Shown here: in pieces, positions 60,243 to 64,000 of the stretch | Layout of the letters: each line of letters starts with the position of its first letter | Position numbering within the stretch: the first letter of the stretch is position 1 | DNA from: G963678255 sp963678255 | GTDB lineage: Bacteria > Cloacimonadota > Cloacimonadia > Cloacimonadales > WRIO01 | Length of the DNA: 64,000 bases | Direction of reading: 5' to 3' | Assembly (NCBI GenBank): GCA_963678255.2 | Contig: CAXXTW010000002.1 | Span: 434,001 to 498,000 of the forward strand | The notes under the pieces: model-generated | Database searches by the model: none | Seen by the model: the letters and a program-made list of their open reading frames with translations, nothing else | Told to the model about the DNA's origin: nothing | Program-made: the position numbers and the translations under genes

Positions 60243-63038
60243 TTATTTTTTTTTAGGATACAAAGATACCCTGGTTAAATTGGTTTTATAATTTAAAAAA
60301 TCTTTTGCATATTTTTGTATATCTTGCTTAGTTACTTTCTTTAAAAATTCTTTATGATTGATGAAATCAGAGATATTCATCTTATTCATATCATAATATT
60401 TTAAATTATTCAGCCAATAATCATTCTTTTTGATATTTGTATCAAAAGATACATTATTGGTTTGCAAGAAAACATTCATATATTTATCTTCTACTAATTG
60501 ATTCTGAAGTTGATCTATGATTTGATATATAGCAGTGCTCAGTTCATCTACACGATTAGGAGAACAACCAAGTGTAATATAAACAGCTAATCTGCTTTGT
60601 GGAACAGTTTCAATCACTGGGTATGAATAGACACCATAGACTCCACTTAACTTTTCTCGGATGGTTTCTCGTAATAATTCATTAAAAATAAATAACATAG
60701 CTCTTAATTTTACTGAACTTTCTTTCGTGTTTGCAAAATCATTAGCTATGATCATTCTGACTTCACTTTTTTCTTCTTCACCTGCATAGATCTTTACATC
60801 CTTTAAACCCTTTTGGTAATTAATCTGATGATCTATAATAGGATCGGTTACTTGGTTTGATGGTAATGACGCTATATATTTTTCCAATAATGGTTCAAAA
60901 GTAGTAGGTTCAATAGCACCTACAAAATAAAATGTAAAGTCCCCTGCATTAGAGAATCTTTCTTTATAAAAATTATAACTATCATCAAGATTCAAAGCAT
61001 TAATTGACTTTTCATCATTTTTTACTAACCAGGGATTATCATTAAAAAGGATGATTTGTAAAGAATCTTCCAATACATTGAGAGGATTACTATTTTTGTA
61101 TTTTAACATTTCTTTTAATCTGTTTTTCTGAATTGAAAAAGATTGAGGATCTTTTCTTGGATATACAAAATTTGCATAGATAACTTGCATAGCTAAGTCT
61201 AAATCATCAGTTCCAAAAGATCCTTTTATTGATTCTGAATTACTATCTATATGCGAATTTATTCTGATTAAATGACCTGTATAAAACTTAGCAAGTTCTA
61301 CATTATCATATTCACCTAACCCTGAAGAATTAATAATTGTTGAAGACATACTAGCAGAGGGAAGTTTTTCCAGAGTAGATAGTGAGTATCCTCCAGGACT
61401 ATAAGCATCAAAAATGATCTGATCATTTTTAAAGTCTGTTTTCTTATATATGACTCTGACACCATTTGATAATATCAGCTCATAACTATTAGCAATCTTT
61501 TCAAACTTTTTTGAAACAATAGATCCTTTTATTGGCTCAACCTTTAAAAGCGGTTTGCTAGAAACTTTATCAACATATGCTGTTACATCGCTTTTCTCTG
61601 TCTCGTTCAATATGTTAAGTAAATCTTCTTTTGTCGGAACTATTAAACTATCTTTATCAGGCATAGATACAGCGATCACTCGATTATTCTCTGTCAAATA
61701 GTTTTTTATAACCTGATTGATTTCTGTTAAACTGATGTCAGGTAAGAGTTCATTAATCAACTGATATTCTTGCTCAGGGCTCATCATTGGATTATTGGTT
61801 AAGAAGTTTCTAATATAAGTTCTGGTGATTCTTCCAGAATCTAGTTTATTCTGTTCTTTAAATTGTCTCTCATACCCTTTTAATGTATTTAGTTTTGATC
61901 TTTCCAGTTCTGAACTAGTAAATCCAAATCGTAGAATTCGCTCTTTTTCAATCACAATTTGTTTTAATCCGGTAAGTATCTTATTATCAGGCACATTTGC
62001 ATAAATCATAAAAGATGATTTACTTCTTGCCATAGGATAGTTTGCAACACCTGCATAGATAAATGGTGGATTTTCTTTCTGAGCCAATTCATTTAATCTA
62101 TCCGAAAACATATCATTGAATAGTTCATTTAATAATCGTTTTCTATAATCTCCGATAGTCTTGATTTTTTGAATTTCACCTTTATAATAAATGGAAACAC
62201 TGTTATAATTCGCTTCTTTATCGGTAGCAATGGTCACCAGAGTTTCTTCGTGATCTGGGACAGGTTCAATAACTCTTGGCTTAGCATTTTTATTAACCTT
62301 TATCTCTCCAAAATAGGTATTAATGTATTTTTCAATAACAGGAATATCAAAATCTCCTACTACAACAACTGCTTGTAAATCAGGACGATACCAGTCTTTA
62401 TAAAATTTCTTTATCTTATCATATGAAAAGGTGCTGAGGATTTCATATTGTCCGATAGGATTACGTTGAGCATATTTTGAACCCTGTAATATGACTTTTC
62501 TGTTTTGACTCATCATTCTCTCATTAGCTCCGCGGCCACCTCGCCATTCTTCGATGATCACACCTCTTTCTTTATCAATTTCTTCATTATCAAAAGATAG
62601 ATTGTGTGCCCATTCACTCAGAATAAAAACAGCTTTTTTAAGCTTTTCCTGATTATCTGTTGGTGATTTGAGCATATACACAGTTTCATCAAAACTTGTA
62701 TAAGCATTCAATCCACCGGCAAATCCCATACCTATTGAAGCTAAATAATCCGTTAATGCAGACTTTTCGAAGTTCTTAGTACCATTAAAAGCCATGTGTT
62801 CACAAAAATGAGCTAATCCTTGTTGATCGTCATCTTCTAAGATTGACCCTGCATTGACTACTAATCTAAGTTCTGCTCTATTTTCAGGCATATTGTTTTT
62901 TTTGATATAATAAGTTAAACCATTCTTTAATTTTCCAATTTTTACTGTAGAATCTATGGGTAATGGTTTATTTAGATTGATCCCTAAAAGAAAACCGGAA
63001 TAAATTACCAATAAAATCAATATCAAACTGTTTTTCAT
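60243..63038 (-). CDS. M16 family zinc metallopeptidase (pitrilysin-like)
   Basis: 931 residues, two M16 halves. Signal peptide or N-terminal anchor (MKNSLILILLVIYSGFLLG). First half has the inverted zinc motif HFCEH (LAHFCEHMAFNGTKNF, residues ~81-85) with the downstream Glu in DKERGVIIEEWR. The second half (from ~510) lacks the motif, as in PqqL-type enzymes. Would degrade peptides in the periplasm. A 21-base gap to corA suggests co-transcription. Confidence 0.
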   Translation of the reverse strand: MKNSLILILLVIYSGFLLGINLNKPLPIDSTVKIGKLKNGLTYYIKKNNMPENRAELRLVVNAGSILEDDDQQGLAHFCEHMAFNGTKNFEKSALTDYLASIGMGFAGGLNAYTSFDETVYMLKSPTDNQEKLKKAVFILSEWAHNLSFDNEEIDKERGVIIEEWRGGRGANERMMSQNRKVILQGSKYAQRNPIGQYEILSTFSYDKIKKFYKDWYRPDLQAVVVVGDFDIPVIEKYINTYFGEIKVNKNAKPRVIEPVPDHEETLVTIATDKEANYNSVSIYYKGEIQKIKTIGDYRKRLLNELFNDMFSDRLNELAQKENPPFIYAGVANYPMARSKSSFMIYANVPDNKILTGLKQIVIEKERILRFGFTSSELERSKLNTLKGYERQFKEQNKLDSGRITRTYIRNFLTNNPMMSPEQEYQLINELLPDISLTEINQVIKNYLTENNRVIAVSMPDKDSLIVPTKEDLLNILNETEKSDVTAYVDKVSSKPLLKVEPIKGSIVSKKFEKIANSYELILSNGVRVIYKKTDFKNDQIIFDAYSPGGYSLSTLEKLPSASMSSTIINSSGLGEYDNVELAKFYTGHLIRINSHIDSNSESIKGSFGTDDLDLAMQVIYANFVYPRKDPQSFSIQKNRLKEMLKYKNSNPLNVLEDSLQIILFNDNPWLVKNDEKSINALNLDDSYNFYKERFSNAGDFTFYFVGAIEPTTFEPLLEKYIASLPSNQVTDPIIDHQINYQKGLKDVKIYAGEEEKSEVRMIIANDFANTKESSVKLRAMLFIFNELLRETIREKLSGVYGVYSYPVIETVPQSRLAVYITLGCSPNRVDELSTAIYQIIDQLQNQLVEDKYMNVFLQTNNVSFDTNIKKNDYWLNNLKYYDMNKMNISDFINHKEFLKKVTKQDIQKYAKDFLNYKTNLTRVSLYPKKK

Positions 63039-63059
63039 CTCCTACCTCACTATTTTATT

Positions 63060-63986
63060 TTATAGAAACTTCTTATAATGAAATATTATAATTAAAATTA
63101 TCGCTAATACAATTGAAATTAATGAAAGATACAAAGCTCCAAAAGGATTTCCCTGCCAAGGTAAATGATAATTCATACCGCCAAAAGAAAAGATTAAAGT
63201 GGGTATTTGCAAGACAATCGTAATCAGAGCCAAGAATTTCATCACAATATTTAAATTATTACTTATAATGGAGGCAAAAGCATCCATCATCCCGCTGAGA
63301 ATATTACTGTAAATATCTGCCATTTCCATAGCTTGTTTTATTTCTATCAAAACATCATCAATTTGTTCAACTAAATCTTCATTTGATGAAAATGCTTTAT
63401 TTCTTCTCAGCTTTCTGGTTATTATCTCATTGGATCGTAATGACGTGGTGAAGAATACCAAACTCTTTTCCAAATTCAATAATCGTATCAACTCTTTATT
63501 CTTCATCGATTGTTGGAGCTCTTTTTCAATCTGACCGGTTCTTCGGTTAATTTCTGTTAGCATTTTTAAATACAAAGAAGCATTTCTATTGAGTACATTC
63601 AGTATAAATGAATAGGGTGTAAAAGCTAAACTCAACTTAAAAACTCCCATAAAATAATTGAATACATTGTTATTGGAAGAACATACGGTTAGGACTTTAT
63701 TATTATATAAAAATATTCCGATAGGTTCTGTATAAAACTTAATTTCTTTCATTTTTGAATAAATAGGAACACGGAGTATAAAAAATAAATAGTTATCATT
63801 AAACTCAACACGTGATATCTCGTTCATATCTAATGAGTTTTTTAGATCATCCAGATCAATATCCATAAGCTCAGAATGTTTTAAGAGTTCTTCTTCAGAA
63901 GGATCTTCAATATATATCCAAAAAGAATCTTTTATATTTTCAGTTTTGATTAAGTTTTCTTGATCAAGCATATAATATTTTACCAC
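63060..63986 (-). CDS. corA: CorA-type magnesium/divalent cation transporter
   Basis: 308 residues from a GTG at 63986, four bases after AGGAGG. Cytoplasmic domain, long helix (~150-245), then two C-terminal transmembrane helices with FGGMN between them, the GMN selectivity motif, followed by YHLPWQGNPFGA. A positively charged tail (HYKKFL) is present. Slightly shorter than the usual 315-350 residues but complete. Upstream sequence is outside the window. Confidence 0.
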   Translation of the reverse strand: MVKYYMLDQENLIKTENIKDSFWIYIEDPSEEELLKHSELMDIDLDDLKNSLDMNEISRVEFNDNYLFFILRVPIYSKMKEIKFYTEPIGIFLYNNKVLTVCSSNNNVFNYFMGVFKLSLAFTPYSFILNVLNRNASLYLKMLTEINRRTGQIEKELQQSMKNKELIRLLNLEKSLVFFTTSLRSNEIITRKLRRNKAFSSNEDLVEQIDDVLIEIKQAMEMADIYSNILSGMMDAFASIISNNLNIVMKFLALITIVLQIPTLIFSFGGMNYHLPWQGNPFGALYLSLISIVLAIILIIIFHYKKFL

Positions 63987-64000
63987 GATCCCTCCTTATA

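Overview
The window is 64 kb of AT-rich bacterial chromosome. I infer a member of Candidatus Cloacimonadota or a close relative, from several things together: secreted proteins ending in a FlgD/T9SS-like beta-sandwich with a P-N-P-F-N-P signature, amino-acid fermentation genes (lysine 2,3-aminomutase, 3,5-diaminohexanoate dehydrogenase, indolepyruvate:ferredoxin oxidoreductase), Gram-negative type lipoproteins, and very low GC. This is inference from gene content; no rRNA, tRNA or CRISPR array was seen. Vegetative promoters of TTGACA-N16/17-TATAAA type and GGAGG ribosome sites are easy to see throughout.

Region 1 (1-14562) is one enormous ORF, open at the window's left edge, of more than 4,800 residues. 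It strings together six GT2-type domains, two GT4 domains, three SAM methyltransferases, a WbsX/GH99-like domain and two CDP-glycerol-phosphotransferase-like domains. It looks like a single-chain assembly line for a decorated surface polysaccharide.

Region 2 (14563-24588) is an accessory region. It holds a decayed second copy of part of an M50-type peptidase gene. Next comes a tandem-kinase gene (APH-like domain fused to a RIO-like domain) behind a leader peptide and an attenuator-like terminator/antiterminator. An IS21-family element (istA/istB) follows, then the intact M50-type gene. A 206-bp tandem repeat built round a nested palindrome is interrupted by an IS110-family element, which carries a candidate structured RNA downstream of its transposase. 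The region ends with a cluster of short hairpin cassettes and an unrecognised gene.

Region 3 (24589-46400) is mostly core genes: a secreted protein, typA, an aromatic-pathway pair made of two fusion genes (chorismate synthase-chorismate mutase, then dehydroquinate dehydratase-shikimate dehydrogenase), an orphan polyamine-binding lipoprotein, an MBL-fold hydrolase and a secreted M14 carboxypeptidase. A minus-strand run follows (yicC, a small membrane protein, rnr, an MFS transporter, tcdA), then iorA/iorB and a XerC/D recombinase.

Region 4 (46442-63986) is entirely minus strand: guaB, serS-tpiA, an Ig-like lipoprotein and a TPR protein, the lysine-fermentation genes kdd-kamA-(P-loop protein), an Hsp20 protein paired with a degenerate GGDEF protein, two tandem DUF4139-like secreted proteins with udk, an M16 peptidase and corA.

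The observations most worth following are the giant glycan enzyme, the APH-RIO kinase with its attenuator, the IS110 element sitting in a palindromic array with a possible bridge RNA, the chorismate synthase-mutase fusion, the missing cluster cysteines in IorA, and a strong terminator-like hairpin inside the MBL coding sequence.
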